A DNA stretch of 64,000 bases from DATJZG01 sp035499295. GTDB taxonomy: Bacteria; Myxococcota; Myxococcia; Myxococcales; Anaeromyxobacteraceae. This document shows positions 25,302 to 34,660 of this stretch, in pieces. A model generated the notes under the pieces. That model was not told the DNA's origin, made no database searches, and saw only the letters and a list, made by a program, of their open reading frames with translations. The stretch's first letter is position 1, and each line of letters opens with the position of its first letter. The stretch is taken from NCBI GenBank assembly GCA_035499295.1, contig DATJZG010000186.1, positions 1-64,000 of the forward strand. The letters run 5' to 3'. The translations under genes and the position numbers were made by a program.

Positions 25302-26720
25302 TCAACGCTTCTTCGCCTTCCTCGCCCTCCACCCCGGCGCGGGCGCCCTCGGCCTCCCGGGCTTCGCGAGCTCCTCGAGGAGGTAGACCGCGGCGAGGAT
25401 GCCGCGGTGGTAGTTGTCGAGGTCGAGCCGCTCGTTCGGGGCATGGCTGTTCTCGTCGGGGAGCCCGAACCCCATCAGGATGACCGGCACCCCGAGCGCC
25501 GCCTGGATGGTGGCGGTGAAGGGGATGGAGCCGCCCTCGCGGATGAGCACCGGCCTCCTCCCGAAGGCTCGCTCCAGCGCTCGCTCGGTAGCCTGGAACT
25601 CCGGCGCCTCGGTGGGGCAGAGGAACGCCGCGCCCCCGTGCAAGGCGCGCACCGTCACCCGGACGTCCTTCGGCGCGATGCGCTTCACGTAGGCGGTGAA
25701 CTTGCGCTCGACCTCCTCGGGCGTCTGGTCCGGGACGATGCGCATCGAGATCTTCGCCCCGGCCTTCGAGGGGATGATGGTCTTCGCGCCCTCCCCCTGG
25801 TAGCCGCCCCAGATCCCGTTCACCTCCAGGGTGGGACGGGCCCAGATCCGTTCCAGCACGTGGAACTGGGGCTCCCCCCATTCCCGGGGCGGGCTCCCGG
25901 CGCTCTCGAGCCATTCCTTGCGGTGGAAGGGGAGTCGCCGGATCTCCCGGCGCTCGCGTGCGGTGAGCCTCCTCACCTTCTCGTAGAAGCCGGGGACGAG
26001 CACCTTGCCCTTCTCGTCCTTCAGCCGGGCAATGATGTGCGCGAGCGCGTTCGCCGGGTTGTTCACGGCTCCGCCGAAGCTCCCGGAGTGCAGGTCCACG
26101 CCCGGGCCCTCCACCTCCACCTGCATGTAGGCGAGGCCGCGCAGCCCGTAGCAGATGGAGGGGATCCCCTTGCCGAACATGGGCGAATCGGAGACGACGA
26201 CGGCGTCGGCCCGCAGGCGCTCCTTCTCCTGCGCCAGGAACGGCCCCAGGTTCTGGCTGCCGATCTCCTCCTCTCCCTCGAAGATCATCTTCACGTTGAC
26301 CGGCGGGCCCCCGGCCCTCTGCCAGGCCTCGAAGGCCTTGAGGTGCAGCCACACCTGACCCTTGTCGTCGACCGCGCCCCGGGCGTAGAGGGCGCCGTCG
26401 CGGACCGAGGGCTCGAAGGGCGGCGACCTCCACAGGTCGAGCGGGTCCACCGGCTGGACGTCGTAGTGGCCGTAGACGAGGACCGTAGGCCTCTCCGGGC
26501 CGGCGCCCAGCCACTCCCCGTAGACCACCGGGTGGCCGGCGGTGGGGAAGACCCTGGAGGTGACGCCCAACCTCTCCATCTCCGCGCGCAGGAACTCGGC
26601 GGCGCGCGCCACGTCCTCCTTGTTCTCCGAGCGGGACGAGATGGAGGGAATGCGTAGGAACGAGACGAGCTCGTCGAGGTAACGCTGGCGGTTCTCGTTC
26701 ACGAAGGCGGTGAGGTCCAC
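25302..26720 (-). CDS. M20 family metallopeptidase (dipeptidase)
   Basis: 472 residues from GTG 26720, chosen because AAAGGAG lies 5 bases upstream. Metal ligands are visible: His in VYGHYDVQP (about 82), Asp in RGAVDDKGQ (about 114), Glu-Glu in FEGEEEIGS (about 149), Asp in VVSDSPMF (about 180) and the C-terminal His in ENSHAPNE. A dimerisation lid domain lies between. It fits cytosolic dipeptidases of the CNDP/M20A type. It ends 34 bases before the DsbA-like gene on the same strand. Confidence 0.9.
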   Translation of the reverse strand: MDLTAFVNENRQRYLDELVSFLRIPSISSRSENKEDVARAAEFLRAEMERLGVTSRVFPTAGHPVVYGEWLGAGPERPTVLVYGHYDVQPVDPLDLWRSPPFEPSVRDGALYARGAVDDKGQVWLHLKAFEAWQRAGGPPVNVKMIFEGEEEIGSQNLGPFLAQEKERLRADAVVVSDSPMFGKGIPSICYGLRGLAYMQVEVEGPGVDLHSGSFGGAVNNPANALAHIIARLKDEKGKVLVPGFYEKVRRLTARERREIRRLPFHRKEWLESAGSPPREWGEPQFHVLERIWARPTLEVNGIWGGYQGEGAKTIIPSKAGAKISMRIVPDQTPEEVERKFTAYVKRIAPKDVRVTVRALHGGAAFLCPTEAPEFQATERALERAFGRRPVLIREGGSIPFTATIQAALGVPVILMGFGLPDENSHAPNERLDLDNYHRGILAAVYLLEELAKPGRPRAPAPGWRARKAKKR

Positions 26721-26877
26721 GCGGCTCCTTTCGCCGCACCGGAAAGGGCGCGGCAAGCCGAAAAAGCTACTCCGGGTCGCCTCCCCCGTCCCCGAAAAAG
26801 GAGGATCCCGGGAGAGAGAGGACCCGGGAGGGGGAGAGGCAGCGGAACCGAGGCCTCGCCGACCTTAAGAAGCGGGA

Positions 26878-28155
26878 GTGCCGAATTACATCGCCTTTGC
26901 GGTCCCCTTCTTCTTCCTCTTCATCGGGATGGAGATCTGGGCCGCCCGCCGCAAGGGACTGCCGGTCTACCGCGCCAACGACGCGGTGGTCGACATCTCG
27001 ACCGGGATGACCCAGCAGATCGCGCTCATCTTCTTCAAGAAGGCAGCGCTCTTCGCCGCCTACCTGGCCGTCTACCACCACCGGCTCGTGGGGCTCCCGT
27101 TGAAGAGCCCCCTCACCTGGGCCCTGGGCTTCGTCCTCATCGACCTCGCCTACTACTGGTGGCACCGGCTCTCTCATGAGGTGAGCCTGCTCTGGGCCGC
27201 CCACGTCGTGCACCATTCGAGCGAGGACTACAACCTGGCGGTGGCGCTGCGGCAGAGCGTCCTCACCCCCTGGACCATCGTGCCGTTCCACCTCCCCCTC
27301 GCGCTCCTGGGCGTGCCGCCGGTCGTGATGGTAGCGGTGGATTCCTTCAACACGCTCTACCAGTTCTGGATCCACACCCCGCTCGTCGGCCCGCTGGGAG
27401 CGGTGGAGCGCTGGCTCAACACGCCCTCCCTCCACCGGGTGCACCACGCCATCAACCCGGTCTACCTCGACAAGAACTTCGGCGGCACCTTCATGGTGTG
27501 GGATCGCGTCTTCGGGACCTACCAGCCCGAGACCGAGCCTCCCGTCTACGGGACCGTGAAGCCACTGCGGAGCTTCGACCCCTTCGTGGCCCAGTTCCAC
27601 TACTGGGCCGAGCTTCGGGACCGCGTCCGCGCCGCGCCCGCGCTCGCCGACAAGCTGGGAGTGCTCCTACGTGGCCCGGCCTGGACGCCGCGGGGCGTCG
27701 CCCATTCGCCGCCGCCCGAGGTCCGCCCCGAGACCTTCGTCAAGTACGACCCCGCGCTCGCCCCGGCGCTCCGGCGCTACGTCCTCGTCCAGGTGGCCCT
27801 GGTGGTGGCGGGAGCGACCGGCCTCATGTTCTACGAGAACGCGCTCGCGCCCCTCCCGCTCGCCCTGGGGGCGGCGCTGGTGCTCCTCGGCCCGCTCGCC
27901 TGGGGCGGGTTCCTGGAGCGCCGCCCCTGGGCCTTCCCGGTGGAGGCGGCCCGGCTCGCGCTCCTCGCCCTCGCGGGCGCGGTGGCGGCCTGGGCCCGCC
28001 CCGGGCCACCCGCGGCGGCCGTGGCCGCGGGGGTCGCCGCGGCGGGGATGGCAGCCTGGCTGGCGCGGCTGTGGCAATCGAGCCCTAGTCGCGAGCCTTT
28101 TCCTCCGCGAGCGGCTGAACCGGCCCGCCGTCCTCCACGTCCTCGCCCAGGCTGA
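26878..28155 (+). CDS. Fatty acid hydroxylase / sterol desaturase family membrane protein
   Basis: 425 residues, GTG start. It has several membrane helices and the di-iron histidine boxes HRLSH (about 98), HVVHHSS (about 112) and HRVHH (about 190). The layout resembles alkylglycerol monooxygenase-like members that oxidise lipid tails. A C-terminal block of further hydrophobic helices (about 300-400) is an extension. The last 71 bases overlap the 3' end of the RND adaptor gene on the other strand. Confidence 0.86.
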   Translation: MPNYIAFAVPFFFLFIGMEIWAARRKGLPVYRANDAVVDISTGMTQQIALIFFKKAALFAAYLAVYHHRLVGLPLKSPLTWALGFVLIDLAYYWWHRLSHEVSLLWAAHVVHHSSEDYNLAVALRQSVLTPWTIVPFHLPLALLGVPPVVMVAVDSFNTLYQFWIHTPLVGPLGAVERWLNTPSLHRVHHAINPVYLDKNFGGTFMVWDRVFGTYQPETEPPVYGTVKPLRSFDPFVAQFHYWAELRDRVRAAPALADKLGVLLRGPAWTPRGVAHSPPPEVRPETFVKYDPALAPALRRYVLVQVALVVAGATGLMFYENALAPLPLALGAALVLLGPLAWGGFLERRPWAFPVEAARLALLALAGAVAAWARPGPPAAAVAAGVAAAGMAAWLARLWQSSPSREPFPPRAAEPARRPPRPRPG

Positions 28156-29206
28156 GCGCCACCCGCTCGGAGCCCTCGAGCCCCTCCAGCACCCGGACGC
28201 GCGTCCCGTCGTGGTCGAAGAGCTTCACCGGGCGGAAGCGGACGTGGTTGTCGGGTGTCACCACGGCCACGAAGGTCTTCGTCCCGCGGAGCACGAGCGC
28301 CTGGGCGGGAACGTCCACCAAGGTCGGTCCCGGGACTCTCAGGGTGACCTCCACGAAGCTGCCCGGAACGATGAGGTGCTTGCGATTGTCGAGGTCCACC
28401 TCCACCAGCATGGTGCGCGTCCGGGCGTCGAGCTCGTTGGCGCGGCGGGTGACCACCCCCGGGAAGGTGGTGCCAGGGCGCTCCGGGATCGAGACCTGGG
28501 CGGCGGTCCCGTCCGCCACGAAGGCGGCCTCGCGCTGGTCCACGTAGGCGTAGATGCGCAGCCGGTCGATGTCGGCGATGGTGACCACCGGGAGGGCGGT
28601 GGTCTGGGAACTCGTGGCCGCCTGGAGGAGGGCCCCGTCGTCGGCGAAGCGGGCGGTGACGGTGCCGTCGAAAGGGGAACGCAGGATCTCGTAGCTCTGC
28701 TGCTCGGTGAGGGACTTGAGGGTCGCCTCGGCCACCTCGGATCCGGCGATGGCCGAGTCGAAGTCCTGCTGCGAGACGACCCCCGACCCCACCAGGGCGC
28801 GGGCCCGCTTCGCCATCACCTCCTTGTTGAGGGCGTCGGCGCGGGCGCCCCGGACCTGCTGGTCGAGTTCGGGGGACTCGAGCACCGCGATCACCTGGTC
28901 CTTTCGGACGCGGTCGCCCTTGTCGACCTTGATGGAGCGCAGGTACCCGGAGATCTTGGCGTACAGGGTGACGCTGGCGTAGGGCTGGGCTTCGGCCTGG
29001 AGGCGGAGGTCGCGCGTTCCCTGGGCGGCGCGGACGGAGGCGACCTGCACGTGCGGACCGCGCTCGGCCGCTCGGATGCGCGCCGCCGTCTCCGCGCGGG
29101 CCCGGGACGAGGAGGTGAGGGCGAGCCCCACCACCGCGGCCACGGCCGCAGCGGCGGCGCCGATGCCCGCGAGGTAGTACGCGGTGCGGTAGCGCGGCGA
29201 GCTCAA
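28085..29206 (-). CDS. RND efflux periplasmic adaptor (MFP)
   Basis: 373 residues from a TTG that overlaps the pump gene stop as TTGA, with GGGGAGG upstream. An N-terminal membrane anchor (about 8-28) is followed by a lipoyl half-motif (LYAKISGYLRSIKVDKGDRV), a helical hairpin, the second half (ILRSPFDGTVTARF), a beta-barrel and a membrane-proximal domain. It bridges the RND pump to an outer-membrane channel. The gene order pump-then-adaptor is the reverse of the common order, and no channel gene is near. Confidence 0.88.
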   Translation of the reverse strand: MSSPRYRTAYYLAGIGAAAAAVAAVVGLALTSSSRARAETAARIRAAERGPHVQVASVRAAQGTRDLRLQAEAQPYASVTLYAKISGYLRSIKVDKGDRVRKDQVIAVLESPELDQQVRGARADALNKEVMAKRARALVGSGVVSQQDFDSAIAGSEVAEATLKSLTEQQSYEILRSPFDGTVTARFADDGALLQAATSSQTTALPVVTIADIDRLRIYAYVDQREAAFVADGTAAQVSIPERPGTTFPGVVTRRANELDARTRTMLVEVDLDNRKHLIVPGSFVEVTLRVPGPTLVDVPAQALVLRGTKTFVAVVTPDNHVRFRPVKLFDHDGTRVRVLEGLEGSERVALSLGEDVEDGGPVQPLAEEKARD

Positions 29207-32200
29207 ACGGCCTCCCCGTCGGGCGGGAGCCCCTTCTCCTCCGCCAGGAAGCGCTGCTCCATCCGATGCTTGGTCGGCAGCTCGGTGCGGAGGAGGGAAT
29301 AGACCACCGGCACGACGAACAGGGTGACGAGGGTGGCGACGAGGAGGCCGCCGATCACGGCGCGCCCGAGCGGCGCGTTCTGCTCGCCACCCTCTCCCAG
29401 GGCGAGCGCCATGGGGACCATCCCGATGATCATCGCCAGGGCTGTCATGATGACCGGGCGCAACCGCGTCTTGCCCGCCTCCAGGGCCGCTGCCGACGGC
29501 GAGAGCGCCGGGTCCTCGACGCGGGCGTCGTTGGCGAAGTTCACGAGCAGGATGGAGTTCGAAACCGCGATGCCGATGGCCATGATGGCGCCCATGAGGG
29601 ACTCGACGTTGAGGGTGGTGCCGGTGGCGGCGAGCATCCACAGCACGCCCACGAGCGCACCCGGCACCGCCACCATGATGATGAACGGATCGAGCCAGGA
29701 CTGGTAGAGGACCACCATCAGGCAGTAGACGAGGAGGCCGGCGAGGACGAGCCCCAGCCCCAGGCTGCGGAAGGAGGCCGTCATCACCTCGTTCTGGCCG
29801 CGAAGCGAGACGCGCGTGCCCGGGGGAAGTGGGCCGAGCCCGCGAATCTTCCCCTGGATGTCGGAGGCCACCGCCCCGAGATCCCGTCCCTCCACGCTCG
29901 CCTGGATGTCGATCACCCGCTGCACCGTGTAGTGGTTGATCTGGCTCGGGCTGTTCCGCGGGTAGACCTGGGCGATGTTGCTCAGCATCACCGTCGGGGC
30001 CCGGGGCGGGAGCGAGGGCGGGGCCCCGGTGGGGTTCTGCAGGAGCGCCCCCTGGCTGGGCGAGGTGACGGGGGTGGCGAGCAGCGCCGGGACCGAGTCG
30101 AGCTCGGTGAGCGGCGTCTTCACCACCACCGTGTAGTTCACGTTGTTGACGGGGTTGAGGAAGTAGGAGGGGGCGATGAGCGCGCTCGAGGAGAGCGAGG
30201 TGATGAGGCTATTCGCCACGTCCACCTCCGCCAACCCCAACTGCGCGGCCCGCTCCCGGTCGACGTCCACCTGGAGCGACGGGTAGTCGAGCAGTTGGGC
30301 GATGTGGACGTCGGCGGTGCCGGAAACGGTGCGGATCTGGTTGCGGAGCGTGCGCGCCAGCGCGAAGCTCTGCCCGAGGTCGGCCCCCTCCACCTGGACG
30401 TCGATGGGGGCGGCCAGGCCGAAGTTGAGGACCTGGCTGATGATGTCGGCGGGCTGGAAGAAGGCGCTGCAGCCCGGGAAGTCCTCCTCCAAAGCCGCGC
30501 GGATGGCCCGCTGGTAGCCGGCGGTGGGGTGGTGCTCGGGGCGGAGCGCGATCCGGATCTCGGCGTCCATGCCGCCCACGTTGTCGGTGGGGACGAAGCC
30601 CAGGTTGTAGTAGGGCGGGACGCCGATCATGTCGTTCACGGTCTCGAGCTCCTCCGCCGGGATGATCTGGCGGATGCGCTCCTCCGCGCGCAGGACGAGC
30701 TGCTCGGTCACCTCGATGCGCGTCCCGGCGGGCGCCCGGAAGTGGAGCTTCATCAGGCCGGCGTCGACCGCGGGGAAGAAGTCGGTGCCGATGACGGCCG
30801 GCAGGGCGAGCGAGGCGAGGCCGACGACGCCCGCGACGGCCAGGGTGAACGGACGGTGCGAGAGGACGAGCCGCAACAGGCCGGCGTACCCCTCCTGGAA
30901 GCGGGCGAAGGCCCGATCCCGCCGCTCGTTCAGGTCGCTCGCCAGCCGGCCAAACCGGCTGTGCGGCTCGCCGTGGTGCTCGCTCGCCATGAGCAGGCGC
31001 GCCAGGGTGGGCACCAAGGTGCGCGACAGGAGGTAGGAGGCGAGCATGGCGAGGACGACCGCCAGGGCCAGCGGGACGAAGAGGTACTTGGCCGGCCCGC
31101 GCAGCAGCACCACCGGGAAGAAGACGATGCAGATGGCGAGTGTGGCGACGATGGCCGGGACGGCGATCTGCTGCGCTCCGTCGAGGATGGCGCGGGTGAG
31201 TGGCTTCCCCAGCATCCGGTTGCGGTGGATGTTCTCCACCTCCACCGTGGCGTCGTCGACGAGCATCCCGATCGCCAACGCCAGCCCCCCCAGGGTCATG
31301 ATGTTGACCGTCTGGCCGAAGAGGAACAGGCCGATGATCGAACAACCGATGGCGAGCGGGATGGAGGTGGAGACGATCACCATGCTCCTCCAGCTGCCCA
31401 GGAACATGGCGATCATGAGCGACACCAGGATCGACGACAGCACCGCCTCGCGCAGCACGCCGGCGATGGCGGCGCGCACGAAGACCGACTGGTCGAAGTC
31501 GATCTTGAGCTCCAGCCCCTGCGGGGCGACCGCCTTGATCCCGGGGAGCGCGTCGCGCGCCGCGTCCACCACCGCGAGCGTGGACGCCTCGGCGTGCTTG
31601 AGGATGGCGAGATAGGTGGAGCGCTGGCCGTTGATGTGGACGATGTTCGTCTGGTCGGCGTAGGAGTCAGAGATGCGGGCCACGTCGCCGAGCGTCACCA
31701 GCCGGCCGCTCACCACCCGCAGAGGGAGGTTGCGGAACTGGTCCACCCGCGTCGGGCTGGAGTTGAGGAAGATGTTGTACTCGCGTCCGCCGATGCGCGA
31801 GGTCCCCGCCGGCAGGATGACGTTCGAGGTCTGGAGCGCGGCCACCACGTCGGAGGGGGAGAGTCCCTTCGCTGCCAGGGCCTTCACGTCGAGGTCGACG
31901 TTGATCTGCCGGTTCTTGCCCCCGTAGGGGGCGGGAGTGGCGAGCCCGGGGATGGTGAACAGGCGCACGCGGATGAAGTTGAGCCCGTAGTCGAAGATCT
32001 GCTCCTCGGGCAGGGTCTTGCTGAAGGCGGTGAGCTGAGCCACCGGAACGTTCGAGGCGTTGAATTGCAAAATGCTCGGGGGCGTCATCCCCGGCGGGAA
32101 GATCCGCAGGATGGTGCTCGAGACCGCGGCGATTTGGGCGATGGCCGCCCCGACGTCCGTGCCGGGCTGGAAGTAGACCTTGAGCAGCCCGATCCCCGGC

Positions 32201-32457
32201 GTCGACTGCGACTCGATGCGCTCGATCCCGTTCACCGTCGTGGACATGGCGCGCTCGGTGATGAGGACCACGCGCCTCTCCATGTCCTCGGAGGAGAGCC
32301 CCGGATAGTTCCAGAGAATGACGACGACCGGGATGTCGATGGTGGGGAAGATGTCGACCACCATGCGAGACACCGAGAGGATCCCCATCACCAAGATGAG
32401 GATCGACATGATGGCGATGGTGTAGGGGCGCCGTAAGGCGAGGCGCACGATCCACAT
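29203..32457 (-). CDS. RND family efflux permease (HAE1 type)
   Basis: 1084 residues. It has the usual RND layout: helix 1 (about 12-30), a large periplasmic loop, helices 2-6, a second loop, and helices 8-12. The proton-relay aspartates in GMLVDDATVEVEN (helix 4) place it with drug-exporting HAE1/MdtBC-like pumps rather than metal pumps. Substrate unknown. It is transcribed with the adaptor gene by a 4-base overlap. Confidence 0.92.
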   Translation of the reverse strand: MWIVRLALRRPYTIAIMSILILVMGILSVSRMVVDIFPTIDIPVVVILWNYPGLSSEDMERRVVLITERAMSTTVNGIERIESQSTPGIGLLKVYFQPGTDVGAAIAQIAAVSSTILRIFPPGMTPPSILQFNASNVPVAQLTAFSKTLPEEQIFDYGLNFIRVRLFTIPGLATPAPYGGKNRQINVDLDVKALAAKGLSPSDVVAALQTSNVILPAGTSRIGGREYNIFLNSSPTRVDQFRNLPLRVVSGRLVTLGDVARISDSYADQTNIVHINGQRSTYLAILKHAEASTLAVVDAARDALPGIKAVAPQGLELKIDFDQSVFVRAAIAGVLREAVLSSILVSLMIAMFLGSWRSMVIVSTSIPLAIGCSIIGLFLFGQTVNIMTLGGLALAIGMLVDDATVEVENIHRNRMLGKPLTRAILDGAQQIAVPAIVATLAICIVFFPVVLLRGPAKYLFVPLALAVVLAMLASYLLSRTLVPTLARLLMASEHHGEPHSRFGRLASDLNERRDRAFARFQEGYAGLLRLVLSHRPFTLAVAGVVGLASLALPAVIGTDFFPAVDAGLMKLHFRAPAGTRIEVTEQLVLRAEERIRQIIPAEELETVNDMIGVPPYYNLGFVPTDNVGGMDAEIRIALRPEHHPTAGYQRAIRAALEEDFPGCSAFFQPADIISQVLNFGLAAPIDVQVEGADLGQSFALARTLRNQIRTVSGTADVHIAQLLDYPSLQVDVDRERAAQLGLAEVDVANSLITSLSSSALIAPSYFLNPVNNVNYTVVVKTPLTELDSVPALLATPVTSPSQGALLQNPTGAPPSLPPRAPTVMLSNIAQVYPRNSPSQINHYTVQRVIDIQASVEGRDLGAVASDIQGKIRGLGPLPPGTRVSLRGQNEVMTASFRSLGLGLVLAGLLVYCLMVVLYQSWLDPFIIMVAVPGALVGVLWMLAATGTTLNVESLMGAIMAIGIAVSNSILLVNFANDARVEDPALSPSAAALEAGKTRLRPVIMTALAMIIGMVPMALALGEGGEQNAPLGRAVIGGLLVATLVTLFVVPVVYSLLRTELPTKHRMEQRFLAEEKGLPPDGEAV

Positions 32458-32528
32458 AGGAACCGTCCCCGGTCGCGCGAGCCGTTCTCGGCCGTTCTCT
32501 CCGCACCCAGGCTGCGGCGCGAGCGTGG

Positions 32529-32557
32529 TCGATAATGGTGTCGCGGGGGGGAGTCAA
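32529..32557 (-). promoter_or_regulatory. Possible promoter of the RND operon
   Basis: On the minus strand TTGACT (32557-32552) is followed by a 17-base spacer and TATCGA (32534-32529). The -35 matches 5 of 6 consensus bases and the -10 only the first three. A start near 32522 gives a leader of about 65 bases before the pump gene. Confidence 0.35.
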
Positions 32558-32897
32558 CTGGCGGGGCGAGCGCCGGCCGAGGCCCCGGCTCTGCCGGCCG
32601 CGCGAGCGGAAGAGAGGACCCGCTCGGGCGCTCGCGGCGCGGGGCGGGACTCGCCGGCCGGGGAAGGACGGGCGGTGCTGCTCGCGGCCGAGCCCCGGCC
32701 ACTCCGCTCATGGCGGCTTCGCCCGGGCCGAGGGGGGAAGTGGCGGTCGAGGGGGGCACCCGGACGGCGCTTCGGCGCCGATGTGGTGCCACGCGGGGGA
32801 GTCCCCGACATCTCCGGGTGCAGCCGGACCCTGCGAGCCCGCCGCGGATTTCCGTCACTGGCCGCTATCGGGTAGATCTCGAAGACGGGATGGTGCC
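32558..32897. other. Intergenic region without a recognised gene
   Basis: About 340 bases of high-GC sequence lie between the RND promoter region and the next plus-strand gene. Open frames here are composition artefacts with Arg/Pro/Gly-rich products. I see no repeat or RNA. Confidence 0.5.
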
Positions 32898-33515
32898 GTG
32901 ATCCACTGGAAAAGGAAGCTCGCTCCCGTTCGCGCGTTCGTGCCCCGGCTCGCACCGGCGCGGGCGGCGCACGTGCTCTTCTCCTGGCCGTGGGGCTCGA
33001 CGGGAGGGCGCAGGCTCGTCCTCGGAGTCGGCTGCACGGTGGGGGGTCGGGGCGAGCTCACCTGGACGCCCGACGCCCCCGAGCCCGAGGAAGGCATGCG
33101 GGCGCGCTTGGCGGCGGCACTCGACGAGGCGATGCAGTCCCTCGGCCTCTCCGGGAGCCCGATCCGGGGGTGCCCCGCCTTCCTGCCCACGCTGAAGCTG
33201 CCGAGGCGCGGTGCCCTCGAGATCGTGGAGTGCGCCGTCCTCCTGGAGGGGAGCGAGAGCGCCGACCTGGTCCAGGTGCGCATCCGAACCGGGGACGGCG
33301 GGCAGCGCACCTGCGCGGTCGCACGCCGGGTGGCGAAGGGCGAGTACGAGGTGAGCCTGTCCGCCGGGATCGATCCGGTCCAGGCGAGCGCGCTTCCCCT
33401 CGTGGCGCTGCGGCGCGGGATGCGCTGGCCGCAGACGGCGGTGCTGCGCGAGGCGCCCCCGCGCGAGGGGGAGCGGTTCGTACTCGTCCCCGCCGATCCG
33501 CTCGCCGGAGGTTGA
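32898..33515 (+). CDS. Hypothetical protein, about 205 residues
   Basis: The protein runs from GTG 32898 (VIHWKRKL). It has an Ala/Gly-rich alternating beta pattern (RRLVLGVGCTVGGRGELTW, then a helix, then ALEIVECAVLLEGSESADL and VQVRIRTGDGG). It could be a soluble beta-rich domain. The start is uncertain because the frame stays open upstream. It converges on mobA. No family is recognised. Confidence 0.55.
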   Translation: MIHWKRKLAPVRAFVPRLAPARAAHVLFSWPWGSTGGRRLVLGVGCTVGGRGELTWTPDAPEPEEGMRARLAAALDEAMQSLGLSGSPIRGCPAFLPTLKLPRRGALEIVECAVLLEGSESADLVQVRIRTGDGGQRTCAVARRVAKGEYEVSLSAGIDPVQASALPLVALRRGMRWPQTAVLREAPPREGERFVLVPADPLAGG

Positions 33516-33582
33516 CCTCCCCCTGGCGGGCGTCCGAGCGCGAAGGCGTCGGCTCCCGTCCGCAGTGGCTCCGCGCCCGAGA

Positions 33583-34209
33583 CTAGCTTCGCCGCGATCT
33601 GCCCTCGGTAGGCGGGAGCGATAGGCCGAGCCGGGCCAGGTCGGAGGGGTCGTTCGCGTTCTCGAAGGATCGGCCGTCGGGGTCGACCTCGCGCCAGGTG
33701 GCCGCCGGCACGATGCGGGCCCCGACGGCCTCGGCGATGGCGCGCAGCGAGGGGTCTCCGCCCGCGAGGAGCCGCTCGACCACGGGGAGGCAGGCGCGCG
33801 ACCAGAAGGCGTGCAGCCCCTCGAAGCCGCGCTCCCACTCCACCGCCACCGCCCGGGCTTCACCCCGGCGCTCCCACAGAAACCGGATGGCTTCGGCGGA
33901 GAGCGAGGGCATGTCGCACCCGACCACGAACGCCCACGTCGTCCGGGAGGCGGCGAGCGCCGCGTGCAGGCCCCCCGGCGCCCCCTTGCCCGGAATCGCG
34001 TCGGCGACGACCGGCACGCCGAGGGGAGGGTACGCCTCCGGCGCGTTGGCGACGAGGAGCGTCTCGGCGAAGAGCTCGCCGAAGAGCGCGACCGAGCGCG
34101 CCACGACCGTCGTCCCGCCCGCGCGCACCAGCCCCTTCGCGACGCCTCCGAGCCGCGTCGCCTTGCCTCCGGCGAGGATGACGCCGGTGCAGTCGGGGAT
34201 CCGTTCCAC
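33583..34209 (-). CDS. mobA: Molybdenum cofactor guanylyltransferase MobA
   Basis: 208 residues. The N-terminal nucleotidyltransferase motif LAGGKATRLGGVAKGL (about 12-27) is diagnostic. VVADAIPGKGAPGGLHAALA and VVGCDMPSLS (about 96) bind GTP and metal. NANDPSDL near the end is typical. It attaches GMP to molybdopterin to form bis-MGD, used by formate dehydrogenases and DMSO-reductase family enzymes. This implies such enzymes in the genome. Confidence 0.92.
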   Translation of the reverse strand: MERIPDCTGVILAGGKATRLGGVAKGLVRAGGTTVVARSVALFGELFAETLLVANAPEAYPPLGVPVVADAIPGKGAPGGLHAALAASRTTWAFVVGCDMPSLSAEAIRFLWERRGEARAVAVEWERGFEGLHAFWSRACLPVVERLLAGGDPSLRAIAEAVGARIVPAATWREVDPDGRSFENANDPSDLARLGLSLPPTEGRSRRS

Positions 34210-34298
34210 CGGGAGCGAGCTTAACCCGGCTCGCCCCGGCCGCGCGTCCCCGGTCTCGGGCGTAGAAACGCAGCGGGCCGTCTGGTAGAAGTCCGCCC

Positions 34299-34631
34299 GT
34301 GACTCCCGAAGAGCGACTGGCCGCCTTTCGCAGGTTTCTGGAGAGGAGCCCCGACGATCCCTTCGCCCGCTATTCGCTGGCGATGGGCCACCGCGCCGCC
34401 GGACAGCCCGGCGACGCGGTGCGGGAGTTCGACGAACTGGCGCGCCGCCGGCCCGACTACGTCGCCACCTATCTCATGTGGGGACAGACGCTCGAGACCA
34501 TGGGGCGAGTCGAGGAAGCCGCCTCGGTTTACGACCGGGGCATCGAGGCCGCGCGACGCGCGGGGAACCATCACGCCCTCTCCGAACTCGGCCAGGCCCG
34601 CGACGGCCTCCGCCGGCTGAAGGGGCTGTAG
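34299..34631 (+). CDS. Tetratricopeptide-repeat protein
   Basis: 110 residues, GTG start. Two to three TPR helices pairs are visible: PFARYSLAMGHRAAGQPGDA, VATYLMWGQTLETMGRVEEA and ASVYDRGIEAARRAGNHHAL. These form a protein-binding surface. It is divergent from mobA and 29 bases upstream of fabI, so it may be co-transcribed with fabI. Its partner is unknown. Confidence 0.8.
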   Translation: MTPEERLAAFRRFLERSPDDPFARYSLAMGHRAAGQPGDAVREFDELARRRPDYVATYLMWGQTLETMGRVEEAASVYDRGIEAARRAGNHHALSELGQARDGLRRLKGL

Positions 34632-34660
34632 GGCCGGGCTCGCCCGGCGGAAGGGAAGTC

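Noticed and set aside
26795..26845. Operator between the M20 peptidase and hydroxylase-like genes
   Set aside because: Only purine-rich direct copies of CCCGGGAG are seen, likely composition rather than a site.
29266..32436. Open frame of over 1000 codons antisense to the RND pump
   Set aside because: Its product is Glu/Asp/Gly/His/Arg-rich without any domain. Such frames arise on the opposite strand of GC-rich genes. The same applies to long frames antisense to ccsBA (10703-13045) and within secA (53901-57260).
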